The notes under the pieces are model-generated. The model worked only from the letters and a program-made list of their open reading frames with translations, was not told the DNA's origin and did no database searches. This document shows, one piece after another, positions 27,745 to 37,487 of a stretch of 64,000 bases of DNA. The stretch lies in contig JANMOP010000082.1 in assembly GCA_031369365.1 (NCBI GenBank), positions 14,911 to 78,910 of the forward strand, read 5' to 3'. Position 1 is the first letter of the stretch, and every line of letters begins with the position of its first letter. The position numbers and the translations under genes were made by a program. Origin of the DNA: Methylotenera_A sp031369365 (GTDB lineage Bacteria > Pseudomonadota > Gammaproteobacteria > Burkholderiales > Methylophilaceae).

Positions 27745-29277
27745 ATGCATATGATTAACCGTTATGGAGGTGAGCGCCTTAAAGCTGGCCTATGGCATTT
27801 TGGCTTAGGTAAAATTGTTTCCGCAATTAGTGGCTTCTTTGCAATGGTCCTTATTGTGCGCTTATTACCCATTTCAGAATTTGCTCATTATTCTGTATTA
27901 ACTTCTTTGGTAGAAATTTTTACCGCTTTTTCAGCACTGGGCTTATCGCATGCATTGTTGCGCTATGTGCCACAGCTATATGCTAATCACTACAAAATTG
28001 CCCTTAAAACATTTGTATTAAATGCAGTTTTTTTGCGCACGGGTGTTTTGATTCTAATTATTGGCATGGCAACCATTTGGGTAGAGCCTTTTGCCAGCAT
28101 GATCAACATGGCTACTTTTATTCAAGCACTTAAGCTCTATTTAATGGTGGTGCTATTAAGAACCACAGCACATTTTTTATCTCAAGTAATGGAATCTACC
28201 TTGCATCAAGGTATTGTTCAGTTTTCATTCTCAGTGGCAGCTTTGTTAAGGCTAGTTGGCATGCTCTATCTCACTCAATTAGATGGTGCTGGTTTGCTAG
28301 AGGTTATCTGGGTTGAAATACTGAGTGATGTTGTGAGTTTATTCATATTGTTAGTTGGGGTAATTAACCTACTGCGGAAAAAAAACCTAAGCAGCAATCC
28401 CCCACAAGACGATAAAACCTGGTTAAAAACTAATTTTCAACAAATCAAGCATTTGGCAATGACGGGTTATGCACAACATATTGTGGGCCTGCCTTTTGGG
28501 TCAAATACTAATCGCTTAGTGGGCGGTTATTTATTCCCCAGCCAAACAATGGCTAATTTTGGTTATGCGCAGCTATTTTATGAATATATTAAGCGCTATT
28601 TGCCCGCGCAATTGTTAGTTGGCTTAATTCGCCCAGTAGTTATTGCGCGATTTAGCCATGGGCGAAATTTCGCTGCTGCAGCCAAAACCTGTGAGAGTGT
28701 TGTATTTGTCAACATAGCCATTATTGGCGCTATTTTGACAGCGCTTATAGTAGGCGGAGAGCAAATTTTGCTACTAATTTCTGCTGGCAAATACGGCATG
28801 GATGCTTTATGGGTACTAATTGCACTAATGTTTGTTTTAACATTTGAAACGCACCGCTTGATATTAGAGATGCTGGTGCAAACCGTTGAGCGCTATGCGA
28901 TTTTAATCCCATCTAACATTATTTTGGCGCTATCTATCGTGCCAGCCATTCTATTTTTCCCCCAGTTAGGCGCAGTAGGCTTTCCAATTATGAATGCAGT
29001 GACACTGTTGGCATGTAACTTTTTAGTGAAAAAAAAGTTAGCGTCAGAAGGTTATTTTATTGCTAGCGACCTAAATTCACTCTATAAATTATCTGCGTTA
29101 ACGATCATTGCTTCAATCATTGGATGTTTGCTTGAATTCAACGGGCTAAACTGGATTTTTGCCACCATTTTATCGGTAGCCATATTTACAATAAGCGTGT
29201 GGGTAATATTTAATAAAAGAATCATAAGCTTAGTTAACGATTTGTTAGGTAAAGAAACTGAAACAGTTGGTCGTTAA
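27745..29277 (+). CDS. Wzx-like polysaccharide flippase (MOP superfamily)
   Basis: 510 residues with 12-14 hydrophobic segments; the N-terminus (FGLGKIVSAISGFFAMVLIVRLLPISEFAHYSVLTSL) is characteristic of Wzx/MurJ-type exporters. Expected role: moves undecaprenyl-linked repeat units to the periplasm for the polymerase encoded upstream. In-frame ATGs at 27745 and 27751 are both possible starts. The gene is 17 bp after the preceding glycosyltransferase. Confidence 0.87.
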   Translation: MHMINRYGGERLKAGLWHFGLGKIVSAISGFFAMVLIVRLLPISEFAHYSVLTSLVEIFTAFSALGLSHALLRYVPQLYANHYKIALKTFVLNAVFLRTGVLILIIGMATIWVEPFASMINMATFIQALKLYLMVVLLRTTAHFLSQVMESTLHQGIVQFSFSVAALLRLVGMLYLTQLDGAGLLEVIWVEILSDVVSLFILLVGVINLLRKKNLSSNPPQDDKTWLKTNFQQIKHLAMTGYAQHIVGLPFGSNTNRLVGGYLFPSQTMANFGYAQLFYEYIKRYLPAQLLVGLIRPVVIARFSHGRNFAAAAKTCESVVFVNIAIIGAILTALIVGGEQILLLISAGKYGMDALWVLIALMFVLTFETHRLILEMLVQTVERYAILIPSNIILALSIVPAILFFPQLGAVGFPIMNAVTLLACNFLVKKKLASEGYFIASDLNSLYKLSALTIIASIIGCLLEFNGLNWIFATILSVAIFTISVWVIFNKRIISLVNDLLGKETETVGR

Positions 29278-29326
29278 ACTTACCTGAGGCATGAATAAGT
29301 AATGAAATGAAAGAGTTAAGTCACGC

Positions 29327-30484
29327 ATGAATATTAAAATTTTATCTATGCAACGGGTCGTTAATTACGGTTCGTTTATGCAGGCTTATGCGCTAAAAAA
29401 AGTAGTTGAAGCGGCTGGGCATACGGTTACTTTTTGTGATTTTAATGCTGGCGAACCTAGACACGTAGGCGAGAAAGTTAAAAAAGTCACGTTTTGGCAC
29501 AAAATTTATAATTTGCGTAAATTAATTTTTAAGCCAAAAAGTTACTTAGCTTATCGCGTTTTTAAGCGTCATCTAAAACAGGTTTACACGCAATACGCAT
29601 GGGCTAGCTTAGGCATTAACGTTAATCGCAATTGTAATTACAGTGGCGATTTAATGATTATTGGTAGCGATGAAGTGTTTAATTACACACAAAATCATGC
29701 ATTTGGCTATGTGCCAGCACTTTTTGGCCATGGTTTGGCTACCAGCTCAATTATCTCTTATGCGGCCAGCGCAGGCTATGCCAATGCGAGCGATGTGGAA
29801 TCCGATGGTATGCAGGATGAAATGATAAAAGGTTTTGCACAGTTTGACGCAATTGGCGTGCGTGACCAAAATACGTTTGAATTGGCATCGCGCTATGCCA
29901 AACAAGCCGTGCATTACACCATAGACCCCACTTTGTTATATGACTTTACGCAAGAGACCCCTGATGCGCCAATACCGCCTAATTATTTATTGGTGTATGC
30001 CTATGGCGGCAGAGTAGATGCAGCAATTGATGTAAAAAAAATCACTGAGTACGCTAAAAGCAAGAATTTGAGAGTGGTTTCAGTGGGTTTTTACAATGAT
30101 TGGTGTGATGAAAATATAGTCGTCAAACCATTCGATCTGCTAGCGGTGTTTAAGCATGCTAGTTATGTAATTACCGATACGTTTCATGGCACTATTTTTT
30201 CCATTAAGCATTGCAAACCATTTGTATCGATTATTCAAAATGAAAATAAATGGGGTAGCAACGCCAGCAAAGTAGGCTTTTTGTTGCAACAGCTTAATTT
30301 AAGCGCCCGCATTGTTAATACCGCAGACAATTTGGCAGCTGACCTAGATGCGCCAATTGACTATGTTGCAGTTAATCACACCTTAACAATATTACGTGAT
30401 CAATCGCTACAGTTTTTGCATGGTACATTAAGTAAAGCTGAAATTAAGGCTCAGACATTAAGTGAAACACAGCGCAGAAATTAG
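29327..30484 (+). CDS. Polysaccharide pyruvyl transferase family protein
   Basis: 385 residues with the family pattern: MQRVVNYGSFMQAYALKKVVEAAGH at the N-terminus, GSDEVFNYTQ (near 117), SYAASAGYA, IGVRDQNTFELASRYA and the C-terminal VITDTFHGTIFSIKHCKPFVSI. Members transfer pyruvate from phosphoenolpyruvate to sugars as ketals, adding negative charge to exopolysaccharides. It sits 49 bp after the flippase and 30 bp before a nitroreductase-like gene, a pairing also seen in other polysaccharide clusters. Confidence 0.87.
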   Translation: MNIKILSMQRVVNYGSFMQAYALKKVVEAAGHTVTFCDFNAGEPRHVGEKVKKVTFWHKIYNLRKLIFKPKSYLAYRVFKRHLKQVYTQYAWASLGINVNRNCNYSGDLMIIGSDEVFNYTQNHAFGYVPALFGHGLATSSIISYAASAGYANASDVESDGMQDEMIKGFAQFDAIGVRDQNTFELASRYAKQAVHYTIDPTLLYDFTQETPDAPIPPNYLLVYAYGGRVDAAIDVKKITEYAKSKNLRVVSVGFYNDWCDENIVVKPFDLLAVFKHASYVITDTFHGTIFSIKHCKPFVSIIQNENKWGSNASKVGFLLQQLNLSARIVNTADNLAADLDAPIDYVAVNHTLTILRDQSLQFLHGTLSKAEIKAQTLSETQRRN

Positions 30485-30514
30485 TGCCAACAGTTATGGA
30501 TAAGAAATTTTAAT

Positions 30515-31528
30515 ATGTTGACGTTACAAAAATGGGTATGGCTTGTGACACCTAATTTTATGCATTGTTGGATACGTAATGTGTTTTTTGTGTTGCGCTT
30601 AGCACCCAACATTTGGTACGACGCGATGCGGTTTTATCGTTATTCGGGCATTAATAAAAGCCGTGAATTTCAAAACGAGCAAGCTGCACGCATCACCATG
30701 GCTTATCATCAGCTAGAAAAAGGCTTAAGTTATGCAGCACCCAGGCCAGGCTTTGGTGTTGAAGTGGTTGTGCGGTTATTTTCAGCTATTGAGCCATATA
30801 TTAAACAGCACGGCTTAATTGCACCCGCAACGACTGCGCTAGGCGTGTTGCAGGCCTATGTTGCTTTTAATGAGTCGTTGCAAATCGATATGTCGACTGT
30901 AAAAGTGCGCTTGGCTAATATCAGTTATTCTCATGCGGATATTGGCGTTGAAGGTGGAATCATCTCAGTCAGTCGTCTGCAATTAGCAGCAGAGCGTGCA
31001 GCTGGGTTCGAGCGTTTTTTCAATTCACGCCACAGCGTGCGGCATTTTACAGGCGGTATTGTTACAGATGCAGAAATAAAAGCCGTGATTAGTATCGCGC
31101 TAAAAACGCCTTCAGTGTGTAATCGACAATCGTGGAAAGTGCATGCCTACAGCAACAAAGCGCATATGCAGCAATTATTAAATATTCAAAGTGGCAGCCG
31201 TGGCTTTGGCGAGCAAGCATCAAGCGTATTAGTTATTACCAGCGATTTAAGTAGTTTTGTCGATGTGTCAGAACGTTATCAAGCTTGGATAGATGGCGGC
31301 ATGTTTAGCATGTCGGTTTGCCTGAGTTTGCATGCGCAAGGCTTAGGCACATGCTGCTTAAATTGGTCTAAATTGCCTGCGGATGATTTTGCTATGCGCA
31401 AAGTGGCCAATATTGAACTGCAAGAACAGATCATTATGCTAATTGCGGTTGGTACGCTACCAGAGCAGTTTAATGTGGCGTATTCCGCGCGCAAACCTAT
31501 AGACCAAGCATTGCAATTTCATCCATAA
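30515..31528 (+). CDS. Nitroreductase-family flavoprotein
   Basis: 337 residues. The C-terminal ~190 residues are a nitroreductase fold: FFNSRHSVRHFTGGIVTDAEIKAVI (FMN-binding Arg and Ser), LKTPSVCNRQSWKVHAY, SVLVITSD and LGTCCLNWSKLP. The N-terminal ~130 residues are an extra region without a clear match. The usual length is about 200 residues, so this is an extended form. Its location among polysaccharide genes suggests an FMN-dependent redox step on a precursor, but the substrate is unknown. Confidence 0.8.
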   Translation: MLTLQKWVWLVTPNFMHCWIRNVFFVLRLAPNIWYDAMRFYRYSGINKSREFQNEQAARITMAYHQLEKGLSYAAPRPGFGVEVVVRLFSAIEPYIKQHGLIAPATTALGVLQAYVAFNESLQIDMSTVKVRLANISYSHADIGVEGGIISVSRLQLAAERAAGFERFFNSRHSVRHFTGGIVTDAEIKAVISIALKTPSVCNRQSWKVHAYSNKAHMQQLLNIQSGSRGFGEQASSVLVITSDLSSFVDVSERYQAWIDGGMFSMSVCLSLHAQGLGTCCLNWSKLPADDFAMRKVANIELQEQIIMLIAVGTLPEQFNVAYSARKPIDQALQFHP

Positions 31529-31552
31529 AATATTGATGCTTAATTAAGAAAA

Positions 31553-32761
31553 ATGAAAATTCTACAAGCCAATAAGTTCTTTTTTGCCAATGGCGGTTCA
31601 GAAACAGTGATGTTTCAAGAACGGGATTATTTATTGGCTAACGGGCATCAAGTGGTTGATTTTGCGATGCAAGATTCACGTAACTTTGCTAGCCCATATG
31701 CAAATTATTTTGTAGAAAATAAAAGTTACAAAAATCAATCTGCAAATAAACTATCCAAAATTGCAGATGTTATTTCTTTCGTCCATTCGTCAGAAGCGGT
31801 TAAAAACATTAGCCGTTTAATTAACGACACCAAGCCCGATATTGTGCACTGCCATAATATTTATCACCAATTAACACCTTCAATTATCGGTGCGGCTAAA
31901 AAATTGGGTGTACCAGTAGTATTAACCTTGCACGATTACAAGCCAGTTTGCCCAACTTACAATCGTTTGCAGCAAGGTGAGCCTTGTTCGAAATGTTTAG
32001 ATGGCGATTTTAGCCAAGTGTTGCGTAACCGTTGCGCTGAAGGGTCACTTGGTAAAAGCGCGGTGCTATTTGCTGAAGCTGCTGTACAGCGCTTAATGGC
32101 TAATTACGAAAAAGTAGATGCTTTTATTGCACCTAGCCAATTTATGCAGCAATCCATTGCACATCGCGTGCCAGAAAATCGCATTAAGCAGCTGTATAAC
32201 GGCATTGATGTGAATGCGCTAAGCGCTAGCGTAGGGGATGAAGGCTATGTGCTGTATATCGGCAGGTTAGTGCCAGAAAAAGGCGTCGAAACGCTGTTAA
32301 AAGCCCATGCAAATTCAGCTAATAAATGGCCATTAGTTGTTGCGGGTACAGGACCATTATTAGATGTCTTAAAAGCGCAATATAACCCTAGTATATTTGT
32401 TGGACATTTAGCAGGTGATGCATTAAAAAGCATGATTGAAAAAGCCGCCGTGCTGGTAGTGCCTTCAGAATGGTATGAAAACTGCCCCATGTCGGTGTTA
32501 GAAGCCATGGCTTATGGTAAGCCAGTTGTTGGTAGCCGCATGGGCGGCATTCCAGAGCTGGTAGAAGATGGTAAAACAGGATTGTTGTACACAGCGGGTA
32601 ATGTGAATGAATTAACAGTTGTGCTAGATAGGTTAATGAGCTCAAGTACCTTGAGGCAAGAGATGGGCGCAGCTGGGAGGTTGCGAGTTACAAATAATTT
32701 TTCACTCGATAAGCACAATAAAGGCTTAATCGACATTTACCAGTTTGTATTAGGAGTTTGA
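31553..32761 (+). CDS. Family 4 glycosyltransferase
   Basis: 402 residues. Starts KILQANKFFFANGGSETVMFQE, a GT4 hallmark with the glycine-rich acceptor loop. An internal HDYKPVCPTYNRLQQGEPCSKC segment with several Cys is typical of a known GT4 subgroup of exopolysaccharide clusters. It is followed by VLYIGRLVPEKGVETLLKA, VVAGTGP and PSEWYENCPMSVLEAMAYGKPVVGS (E-x7-E). The stop is 2 bp before the ATG of the radical SAM gene, whose ribosome binding site TAGGAG (32751-32756) lies inside this gene. Confidence 0.9.
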   Translation: MKILQANKFFFANGGSETVMFQERDYLLANGHQVVDFAMQDSRNFASPYANYFVENKSYKNQSANKLSKIADVISFVHSSEAVKNISRLINDTKPDIVHCHNIYHQLTPSIIGAAKKLGVPVVLTLHDYKPVCPTYNRLQQGEPCSKCLDGDFSQVLRNRCAEGSLGKSAVLFAEAAVQRLMANYEKVDAFIAPSQFMQQSIAHRVPENRIKQLYNGIDVNALSASVGDEGYVLYIGRLVPEKGVETLLKAHANSANKWPLVVAGTGPLLDVLKAQYNPSIFVGHLAGDALKSMIEKAAVLVVPSEWYENCPMSVLEAMAYGKPVVGSRMGGIPELVEDGKTGLLYTAGNVNELTVVLDRLMSSSTLRQEMGAAGRLRVTNNFSLDKHNKGLIDIYQFVLGV

Positions 32762-32763
32762 AC

Positions 32764-33942
32764 ATGGCAACAGCATTAGCACCAGCATCAGCAGGTTACC
32801 CGACCGATGTTTCAATTATCACCACCTATCGCTGCCAAATGCGCTGCAAAATGTGCGATATTTGGGAGAACCCAACCGATAGTAAAAAAGAAATTCAAGC
32901 CAAAGAGCTTGAAATGCTACCTAATTTTAAATTTGTGAATATCACTGGCGGCGAGCCATTTGTGCGTCGCGATTTAGAAGATATTGTAGAGGTGATGTAC
33001 ATAAAAGCACCGCGCATTGTAATTTCCACCTCTGGATGGCATACCGACCGTATTATTAAAATGGCAGAGCGCTTTCCAAATATCGGCATACGAGTGAGTA
33101 TTGAAGGCTTATCGCAAAAAAATGATGAGTTACGGGGTCGTGAAGGCAGTTTTGACCGTGCCATGCGTTTGCTATTAACACTAAAAGAAATGGGTATAAA
33201 AGATATCGGTTATGGTTGTACCGTTTCTAATAAAAACTCAGAAGACATGCTGTGGCTGTATAAATTATCACGTGAATTGGGTATGGAGTTTGCAACAGCA
33301 TCCTTTCATAATTCTTACTATTTTCATAAAGATGACAACGCCATCACTAATAAAGAGGAAGTGATTAATAACTTCCGTCTATTAATGGAAGAGTTGTTAA
33401 AAGACAATAGCCCAAAAAGTTGGTATCGCGCATTTTTTAATTTAGGTCTAATTAATTACATTCGCGAGCAACCGCGTATGTTGCCATGCGAGGCAGGTAC
33501 GGCTAATTTCTTTATTGAGCCCTATGGCGATGTTTACCCGTGTAACGGTTTAGAAGATCGCTACTGGAAAGAATCCATGGGTAATATTCGCGAAGTGAAA
33601 AGCTTTGACGAGGTATGGTTTAGCCCGCAAGCCGAAAAAGTACGTGGCCTAGTAAAAACCTGCCCAAAAAATTGCTGGATGGTAGGCACAGCTGCACCTG
33701 TAATGAAAAAATACATTAAACATCCAACCGCTTGGGTAGTTAAAAATAAAATTAAATCGCTGTTAGGCAAGCCAATTTGCATTGATAACGTACCGCATTT
33801 TGATGTTGGGCAAGACCCGTTACAAGGTAATTTGCGTGAAACTAAGCCAATTGAAATTGCAACGCCCATTCATTTTAAAAAGCGTGAGCCAGAAGTGGTG
33901 CTATCAGAAGCTGAGTTGGAAGACATGCTTAGCACAAGCTAA
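32764..33942 (+). CDS. Radical SAM protein with C-terminal Cys cluster (SPASM-like)
   Basis: 392 residues from ATG 32764, which has TAGGAG 7 bp upstream. Cys24, Cys28 and Cys31 in TYRCQMRCKMCDIW bind the [4Fe-4S]-SAM cluster, followed by NITGGEPFVRRDL. A C-terminal region has LPCEAGTANFFIEPYGDVYPCNG and KTCPKNCW, resembling SPASM or twitch auxiliary-cluster domains. Such enzymes modify peptides or sugars; within this cluster a sugar or surface-peptide modification is likely. The last codons (LEDMLSTS) recur at the end of the next, broken gene. Confidence 0.85.
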   Translation: MATALAPASAGYPTDVSIITTYRCQMRCKMCDIWENPTDSKKEIQAKELEMLPNFKFVNITGGEPFVRRDLEDIVEVMYIKAPRIVISTSGWHTDRIIKMAERFPNIGIRVSIEGLSQKNDELRGREGSFDRAMRLLLTLKEMGIKDIGYGCTVSNKNSEDMLWLYKLSRELGMEFATASFHNSYYFHKDDNAITNKEEVINNFRLLMEELLKDNSPKSWYRAFFNLGLINYIREQPRMLPCEAGTANFFIEPYGDVYPCNGLEDRYWKESMGNIREVKSFDEVWFSPQAEKVRGLVKTCPKNCWMVGTAAPVMKKYIKHPTAWVVKNKIKSLLGKPICIDNVPHFDVGQDPLQGNLRETKPIEIATPIHFKKREPEVVLSEAELEDMLSTS

Positions 33943-34010
33943 AAAGCTTAATACCATATCAAAGTATTGACAGTTTTATGTTGTTTTTAAAGCAGCATAT
34001 AAGGATTTAC

Positions 34011-34520
34011 ATGGCATTTTCCCCAGTATTTTTATCCGTTGTGTTTGTGGTGCGTAATCAAGCAGAAAATATTGAGAAAATATTAGCAGATGCAGCCAGT
34101 GTTATCGCGCCATTAGTGAGTGATTATGAGCTGATTGTGGTGGATAACGCCTCAGAAGATTACAGCATTGCTAAGCTTAAAAGTCTTACTTAAGAAAACG
34201 GCCACGCCAATTTGCAAGTATATGCACTGACTAAAGAAGTGGGCGCCGATACTGCCTCATGGGTGGGTTTAGAAAACGCATTGGGTGATTTTATTGCGGT
34301 GCTAGACCCGCTGCTAGATGACATTAACTTTATGCCACAAATGCTGGATAAAGTAGTGAGCGATGCCGATGTGGTATTTGCCACAAACCAGAAAAAACCT
34401 AAGCAAAGCTTGGCCTATAAAGTTGCCTATATGGCGTTTGATGCTATGTATAAAACCTTTAACAACCTTCACTTGGGTAAAGAGGCAGCTAAATTGGAAG
34501 ACATGCTTATTACAAGTTAG
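34011..34520 (+). pseudogene. Family 2 glycosyltransferase remnant with in-frame stop and truncated end
   Basis: ATG 34011 has AAGGA (34001-34005) upstream. The frame reads FLSVVFVVRNQAENIEKIL...YELIVVDNASEDYS, the start of a GT-A family 2 transferase, then hits TAA at 34191. The same frame goes on after the stop (ENGHANLQVYALTKEVGADTASW... GLENALGDFIAVLDPLLDD), including the expected DxD-like region, up to TAG at 34518. Replacing TAA by CAA would restore the reading. Even so, the product would be only ~169 residues against the usual 230-330, and its end (AKLEDMLITS) copies the end of the radical SAM gene. Most likely a dead gene; read-through or a sequencing error is the alternative. Confidence 0.75.
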
Positions 34521-34700
34521 GTAATTGATAAATTGGCTCGCCCAATTCATTAACTACCCAAATTCTTAATGGCCGACTAAAATCAAAGATCTCTATAATT
34601 ATATATTCCCATCATTGCGATTTCTAGCAATTACCGCGAACCCTACAGTTTAATTGGCTAGTATTTAATAGTTTAAAACGGACTATGCCATTTCATTTAA

Positions 34701-34728
34701 TTGACAATATTAATCAGTAGCATATCAG
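34701..34728 (+). promoter_or_regulatory. Candidate sigma-70 promoter of the PEP-CTERM gene
   Basis: TTGACA (34701-34706) and TATCAG (34723-34728) are 16 bp apart, about 50 bp before the ATG at 34779. The -35 is perfect and the -10 is a partial match. The surrounding 34521-34778 has no other gene. Confidence 0.4.
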
Positions 34729-34778
34729 GTCAAGTGCAACGTTTAGCTTGCATATTTTGTTATTGAAAAGGATTGCTT

Positions 34779-36284
34779 ATGAAAAACGCCAGAATCGCTA
34801 CAGTGATTGCAGCATTGTTTATGCCTATCATTGCGACAGCCGCAAGTCCAATTGGCAGCATTACTAAAGAATGGACTTATAGCCATGCGTTAACTGGCGT
34901 GGCTGGTCAAACATCTGAAATTTCTGCTTATGACAGTATCACCAATACGATTTGGGTCGCTGGGCTTGTGGGCGTGGATGTGCTTAACGCAACAAATGGC
35001 TCACTGGTACAACATATTGATACGTCAAGTTTTGGCTCTATAAACAGTGTAGCGATTAAAAACGGTTTAGCTGCTTTTGCCATTGAATCTAGCGTGAAAA
35101 CAGACACAGGTATTGTGCAGTTATATGATACAAGTTCACGCTCGCTTTCTAGTGGAATTAACACCATTGCTGTAGGTGCTCTGCCAGATATGCTTACCTT
35201 TACGGCGGATGGGTCTAAGTTGCTAGTAGCAAATGAAGGTACACCTTCAACCTATGGGACGCGAATTGGCACCACTACACCTAGAAATTATGGTCCTGCT
35301 GCGGTTGATCCTGTAGGTATTGTGAGTATTATTAACATGAACACACGCACTGTGATTGCCACCCCTGGTTTTGTTGGGGTTACACAAACAGGTAGTAATA
35401 TTCGCACCAATACTGGTATGGATTTTGAGCCAGAATATATTGCAGTAAATGCAAGCGGCACTAAAGCCTATGTGACTTTGCAAGAAGCCAATGCTATTGG
35501 AATATTAGATCTTAATACCAATTCTTTTGAGAAAGTAGTGGGATTAGGCGCAAAAGATTTTAGCCTCGCTGGTAACCAAATTGACCCATTAAACAACGGC
35601 GCTATCAGCTTTATTTCTGCCAATGTTAAGGGTTTGTATATGCCAGATGGCATTGCCGCTTATGAGGCTAATGGTGCAACATACTTGGTGATGGCGAATG
35701 AAGGTGATTTTCGTGAAGATGATGTTGATCGTTCTGCTGCCAGCACTTTGGGCGCAGCAGCACCACTCAATAACTTACGTGTTTTAAATACTGACTCATC
35801 GACAGGCAGCTTATTTGTTGCTGGTGCACGCTCTTTTTCAATTCGCGATGCCAATGGCAACATAGTGTTCGATAGTGGAGATTTTTTAGATAAAAAAGCA
35901 GCTGAATTAGGCATATACGACGATGTGAGAAGCCGTGACAAAGGTGTTGAGCCAGAAGGTGTTGAGCTATTTACATTAAGCGGCCGCACCATTGCAGCTA
36001 TTGGTTTAGAAAGGACGCTTAAAGGTGCAGTTGCTTTATATGATATTACGGACCCAGCAAATGCCACGTTTTTAGATATGCTAGTGACAAATGGAGATTT
36101 AGCGCCAGAAGGACTTGAGGCATTTGAATTTAATGGCAAATCATACCTTGCTATTGCAAATGAAGTTTCAAATACCACCACTTTATATTCTATTACGCCA
36201 GTGCCCGAGCCAGAAACTTATGCGATGTTATTGGCAGGGTTTGGTTTGCTTGGTTTTACAGCACGCCGTAGAAAATCACGCTAA
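34779..36284 (+). CDS. PEP-CTERM protein with choice-of-anchor I-type beta-propeller region
   Basis: 501 residues from ATG 34779 (GAAAAGGA lies 6-7 bp upstream). A signal peptide (MKNARIATVIAALFMPIIATAA) precedes a repetitive beta-propeller-like body (SITNTIWVAGLVGVDVLNATNG, GALPDMLTFTADGSKLLVANEGTPS, YLVMANEGDFREDD, LAPEGLEAFEFNGKSYLAIANE), resembling the choice-of-anchor I family. The C-terminus is a PEP-CTERM signal: VPEPETYAMLLAGFGLLG, hydrophobic helix, ARRRKSR. Likely exported, then processed by the exosortase XrtB encoded at 19003. Function of the body is unknown; relatives are linked to phosphatase/esterase-like domains. Confidence 0.85.
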   Translation: MKNARIATVIAALFMPIIATAASPIGSITKEWTYSHALTGVAGQTSEISAYDSITNTIWVAGLVGVDVLNATNGSLVQHIDTSSFGSINSVAIKNGLAAFAIESSVKTDTGIVQLYDTSSRSLSSGINTIAVGALPDMLTFTADGSKLLVANEGTPSTYGTRIGTTTPRNYGPAAVDPVGIVSIINMNTRTVIATPGFVGVTQTGSNIRTNTGMDFEPEYIAVNASGTKAYVTLQEANAIGILDLNTNSFEKVVGLGAKDFSLAGNQIDPLNNGAISFISANVKGLYMPDGIAAYEANGATYLVMANEGDFREDDVDRSAASTLGAAAPLNNLRVLNTDSSTGSLFVAGARSFSIRDANGNIVFDSGDFLDKKAAELGIYDDVRSRDKGVEPEGVELFTLSGRTIAAIGLERTLKGAVALYDITDPANATFLDMLVTNGDLAPEGLEAFEFNGKSYLAIANEVSNTTTLYSITPVPEPETYAMLLAGFGLLGFTARRRKSR

Positions 36285-36298
36285 AAATCTTTGAAATT

Positions 36299-36348
36299 AA
36301 AGTCAGCTAAATAACTTAACTTAGCAGTTTAGATTTAGCTGACTTTTT
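36299..36348 (+). terminator. Rho-independent terminator after the PEP-CTERM gene
   Basis: AAAGTCAGCTAAAT (36299-36312) pairs perfectly with ATTTAGCTGACTTT (36333-36346) over 14 bp, with T residues at the 3' end. It starts 15 bp after the stop codon. Confidence 0.8.
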
Positions 36349-36416
36349 AATTCCATATCGCATGTAACAAGATAATGTAAAATAAACCTCCCTGACAATT
36401 AATATTTATACTCGAC

Positions 36417-37457
36417 TTGCGACCTTTTCATGATGTATTAAAACAGCGTATTCCCAAGATTGGGATTACTAAGCTTTTGATTAGTATTAATTGCATAGTG
36501 TTTATTGCTATGCTAATTAATGGCGCGGGTTTCTGGCACTCGCCCAATGGCGTGCAGCTTGCGTGGGGAGCTAATTTTGGCCCTGCTACACAAGATGGGC
36601 AATGGTGGCGGTTAGGTAGTGCCATGTTTCTACACTTTGGTGCGGTACATCTTGCACTCAATACTTGGTCGCTTTGGGAAGCTGGTCAATTGGTCGAGCG
36701 TATGTACGGTCATTTTCGCTTCGCCTGTATCTATTTAATAAGTGGGCTGTCAGGTAATTTAGTCTCTTTAGTTGTGCAGGGTAACTCGGCCGTTTCAGGC
36801 GGTGCATCAGGTGCCATTTTTGGTATTTACGGGGCTGCACTTGTATTTCTGTGGCGCGAGCGTGCTGCACTTACCCCCCACGAATTTCGCTGGTTATTTT
36901 TGGGGGCTTTAGGCTTTGCTTCTGCCACGCTTATTTTAGGCTTTATAGTTCCAGGCATTGATAATGCAGCGCATATTGGCGGATTTGTAACGGGGATTTT
37001 GCTTAGTGTTGTGTTTGTGCAGTCAATTACAGCTAGAGCGATGCCTATAAAAACTAGCTTAGCCACAGCGTCTATTATAGTGATAGCTAGTGCGGCACTT
37101 TTTCTAAATATTCCTGCGCCTAAATACCGCTGGAGCGATGAATTGTTAGTACGCAATCAGATTAGTGAGTTTTTATATCAAGACCAGGCAATTAACCGGT
37201 CTTGGCTGGAAATCTTGCACGAGGGCAAGCAGGGTAAAAAGACTTTTGATGAAATTGCAGGCAGGATAGATTATGATATTAGCGAGCCTTATGCAGAAAG
37301 CTTCGAAAAGTTATCACACCTACCCAGCAACCCAGCCTTGCCTTCTGCAGCTCAACTAGAAAATCTATTGCAGTATGCCCAGCACCGTAAAGAAGAATCC
37401 AAAGCGCTAACTGAAAAACTTAGAAAGCAACAATTTAGCAATGTTTCCCAACCCTAG
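36417..37457 (+). CDS. Rhomboid-family intramembrane serine protease
   Basis: 346 residues from TTG 36417; no ATG lies between the upstream in-frame stop (36393) and the conserved region. Six hydrophobic segments. Catalytic Ser131 in SGGASGAIFG and His186 in IDNAAHIGGF, with Asn82 in HLALNTWSLWEAG as oxyanion helper: the rhomboid set is complete. A soluble C-terminal ~120-residue tail follows the membrane part and is rich in Lys and Gln at the end. It is close to a PEP-CTERM gene; substrate unknown. Confidence 0.88.
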   Translation: MRPFHDVLKQRIPKIGITKLLISINCIVFIAMLINGAGFWHSPNGVQLAWGANFGPATQDGQWWRLGSAMFLHFGAVHLALNTWSLWEAGQLVERMYGHFRFACIYLISGLSGNLVSLVVQGNSAVSGGASGAIFGIYGAALVFLWRERAALTPHEFRWLFLGALGFASATLILGFIVPGIDNAAHIGGFVTGILLSVVFVQSITARAMPIKTSLATASIIVIASAALFLNIPAPKYRWSDELLVRNQISEFLYQDQAINRSWLEILHEGKQGKKTFDEIAGRIDYDISEPYAESFEKLSHLPSNPALPSAAQLENLLQYAQHRKEESKALTEKLRKQQFSNVSQP

Positions 37458-37487
37458 TACAGTTTCCCAACCCCAGCGGAGTGATCA

